Shown one piece after another: positions 61,510 through 64,000 of a stretch of 64,000 bases of DNA (position 1 is the stretch's first letter; each line of letters starts with the position of its first letter). The DNA is from Aurelia coerulea. Lineage: Eukaryota > Cnidaria > Scyphozoa > Semaeostomeae > Ulmaridae. The notes beneath the pieces are model-generated. The model ran no database searches. It worked only from the letters and a program-made list of their open reading frames with translations, and had not been told where the DNA came from. The stretch spans positions 7,079,511 to 7,143,510 of the forward strand of contig CM076956.1 in assembly GCA_039566865.1 (NCBI GenBank), read 5' to 3'. Position numbers and translations under genes: made by a program.

Positions 61510-63190
61510 GCCTGTTAAAGTTAAAACTGGGTCGGTTAATAGGCTACACATTTCTATGGTCTGGACACATGAGGAGAACAATTTTATCGAGGAACACTTT
61601 TTTTGATAGCAAACGTGCTGGGCTAATCTGCAGAGTCCATAGTGGGCTCTACCTTATTTACGCAGTTTCAGATTCTGAAGAATTCGCAAATCTGATCTTC
61701 AACAAAGGGCTTTGAAAGCACGTCAATGTTATTTCATCGTTGCTGTATTGAATTACAAAGAACCAAAGCACAGAACAAATTGTTTACTCCCACGGACCAC
61801 CACCCAGCAGGATCAAGCTGTCTGTGATCAAAGCAGCAAATATCATAACGTTACTGGATAATTTGTTGTGAACATCTCAAAGCTATCCGTCTTTCAAAAT
61901 CTGTCTTGCCAATGCACGAGCAACGAGGAAGTACTGTCAGATTGAAAACAAAGATGTAGAAACAAGCTCTTGGATTTCACGATAGAGAATTTTCAAGATT
62001 ATCAGGCAGAAAATAGCACAGCAGCATAGCCAAAGAACGTCCGTGAAAGAAGACAGATGTTTTGCAATGTCCTGGTGGATGCTTTGAAGTCTCCTTTGAT
62101 GCTCTAGGCATTTATAATCATAGAAAGACAGGTAAGAGATTTACTTGATCATTGCATATTGTGTTCTTTGCAGGTTGAGATTTTACATACGCAACTTCGT
62201 TGTGAGAAGAGATTTCGAGGAAAATTGCAAGAAACTGCTTCCTATTTTGCTGTTATGTTGGCGAAATCTGTAAACTTTGTTTGGGGTCCTGTCTCACGAC
62301 TTTGGTGTCATTTTTTTAAATGCTCTATTTTTTAACAACTCAACACACTCTGGGCCTAAAGCACTAGTCTGTCGTACTTCGAATACTGCTAAGAACTGAG
62401 GTACACCTTTATGAGACTTGTTTGAGGATCGATTTTGCTTTGTTGCCATGTCATGTTTGTTTTCTTGCTCACTCCGCATTACTTCCGCATTTGAAATTGA
62501 GAGCGAAGGTCGCGAGCGAAGGTCATCGATCCCATTCCCTCCTGGTCATATTTTGCAAGCATAGGCAGTCCCAATCAATCCCATTTCCAGTCGAGTCGAT
62601 AGTCATTTGTTTTTGCTCCCAGTCCCAGTTAAAAAATCCACTTTACGGTTGAAGATTTAAAGGGGCTTGTGCCATCTAAACGTAAACAAACATGGATCAG
62701 ACAAGTGTGTGCGATTTCCCAGCACAGTTTTGTCTTTCTTTGAAGACCTTTCTAAACCCTTCCTCGAAATGTCCGAAAGCGGTCTGTATCCCAGCAATCG
62801 TTGGCAAAATGGAATATATAAAAGCACTTTTATCTTGGCTCCAGGAAAGGGCTTTCAATGCACCTCATCTTGCAAGAATTTCCAATTTCCGTGAAACAGC
62901 GGCACAGCCATGTCTGTGTTCTGCGGTGTTCTTCTAGACTGATTTTGATGAGTTCCAGTAATCGCTATTCAACACGAGACTACCACACCTAACCGAGAGC
63001 GCTCATACTGGGACTCATAATGTTATGGCATTTTTTGGACTGATTTTTTTTCATTTTTGAACGCCCTTTGGAACGAGGCTGCAGTTAGGAGCATCCGGCA
63101 GCGTTTCAATAGCGATAACTACGGCCATATAATCAATGTAGGGTTCTTCGTTTTCCGTTATTGTTGAACCGTTTTCAAATGTAATAGACC
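61510..63190. other. No supported gene
   Basis: ORFs such as 62692-62937 (81 residues) match no family I know and lack splice or start context. I see no clear repeat structure. An unannotated gene with short exons cannot be excluded. Confidence 0.35.
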
Positions 63191-63193
63191 TTA

Positions 63194-63927
63194 TGCAGCT
63201 TTCATTTTATTGCCCAAACCCCCCCCCCCCCCTCCCCCACCCCGGAATAGGCGGGGCTGATGCGGGGTCATTCACGTTTTTCTCTTGTGAAAGTGAGCGA
63301 TGTCCCCGCCCACCGGGGCAACATTCTTCTGCGAATGGGAGGCGATAGCTCGCGTTTGTCCCCGGTTAAGCCCTGCCTTGTTATGCTCAAGCTATTAAGG
63401 ACCTGTTCACATGGAGGCGAGCCAGCCCGCTTACCGGGCTGGAGGTTTTTGCCGAGATCTCACCTTATCCCTGTTTCCCATTCAGAGTTTGTTGTCTGTT
63501 CATATGAGCAGGCGGGCTGGCCCGGTAGGCGAGATCTCACTCAAGTACTGCCGGGATCCCGCTTGCCGGGATCAAAATTTTCCCATATGAACACTCCAGC
63601 CCGCCTGCCGAGACGAAAACGTCTCTACTGCGCATGGGTGGGCATGCAAAACAATACCACCAACGATGGCACGTGACCAATTCCAGCCCAGTAGGCGGGA
63701 TGGATTTTGCCATATGAATAGAATGCGAAATCAGCTCACTTAGCGGGCCAGCCCGGTAGGCGGGCTGGCTCGCCTCCATATGAACAGGTCCAGAAGGAGC
63801 GACTCCCCCCGGGTGTCCCCGCTCCCCGGGGCAAAATTTTTCAATGAACACTGAGGCGAATAGCCCAGCATCGGCCCCGCCTATCCCGGGGTTGGGGGTC
63901 GGGGCAATAAAATGATAGCTGCATTAC
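63194..63927. repeat. GC-rich double-nested inverted-repeat element
   Basis: Outer arms: ATGCAGCTTTCATTTTATTG...CCCGGAATAGGCGGGGC on the left and GCCCCGCCTATCCCGGGG...CAATAAAATGATAGCTGCAT on the right. Inner arms: GGACCTGTTCACATGGAGGC (63399) and GCCTCCATATGAACAGGTCC (63792), with GCCAGCCCGCTTACCGGGCT mirrored. A further CATATGAA/CGGGCTGG motif recurs several times inside. It is much richer in G+C than its surroundings. Confidence 0.75.
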
Positions 63928-64000
63928 ACTATTCGGAAATTCTGAAACTAAGTTCGAATATCGAATGGTATCTAGATCTAATGCCATTCAATGGAACCAT

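Noticed and set aside
62667..62937. Overlapping ORFs near 62.7 kb
   Set aside because: Two frames are open over the same stretch, neither resembles a known protein.
63260..63851. 138- and 104-residue ORFs on opposite strands
   Set aside because: They arise from GC-rich palindromic sequence with few stop codons.

Overview
The window is animal genomic DNA. It has spliced genes with GT/AG introns, about 0.2-4.4 kb long and packed with transposon debris, AT-rich sequence and many families of palindromic miniature elements. The protein families (a LAR-type receptor tyrosine phosphatase and U2 snRNP A') fit any metazoan. The repeat style suggests a non-bilaterian marine invertebrate, most likely a cnidarian such as a coral or anemone: CCGGGTG-ended elements, retrotransposon tails ending in a CxCxxCK motif, and a tRNA-derived SINE. 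That assignment is inference.

Layout. 1-6.8 kb has no recognisable gene. It holds a compact LTR retroelement with near-identical 0.8-kb LTRs (909-3139), a Tc1/mariner-type element (3160-4206) and several inverted-repeat elements. 6.85-47.46 kb (+) holds at least 33 exons of one receptor-type protein tyrosine phosphatase. In order it encodes an Ig-like domain, eight fibronectin type III domains with a furin-type RSKR site in the seventh, one transmembrane helix, an acidic juxtamembrane segment, an intact phosphatase domain D1 and a degenerate D2. All exon phases agree and give an open frame of about 1,714 codons to the stop. The 5' end (signal peptide and any further Ig domains) is not visible. 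47.5-49.6 kb is intergenic repeat sequence. 49.68-58.6 kb (+) is a complete eight-exon gene for the U2 snRNP protein A' (SNRPA1), 250 residues. 58.6-64 kb has no gene I can support and consists largely of nested inverted-repeat elements.

The two genes are functionally unrelated: one is a cell-surface adhesion/signalling receptor and the other a core splicing factor. The most notable material lies in the introns. A 3.35-kb Mutator-like element has 1,012-bp inverted arms and a perfect 9-bp target duplication (42102-45449). A PIF/Harbinger-like element has a TAA duplication. At least five copies of an AAGAAACT-rich family and many CCGGGTG-ended elements are present. There are also two tRNA-type SINE copies, several truncated LINE 3' ends, hammerhead-ribozyme-like cores, and a perfect 30-bp hairpin 26 nt upstream of an acceptor site. 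Exon models were made by eye from reading frame, splice sites and family knowledge; no alignment was run.
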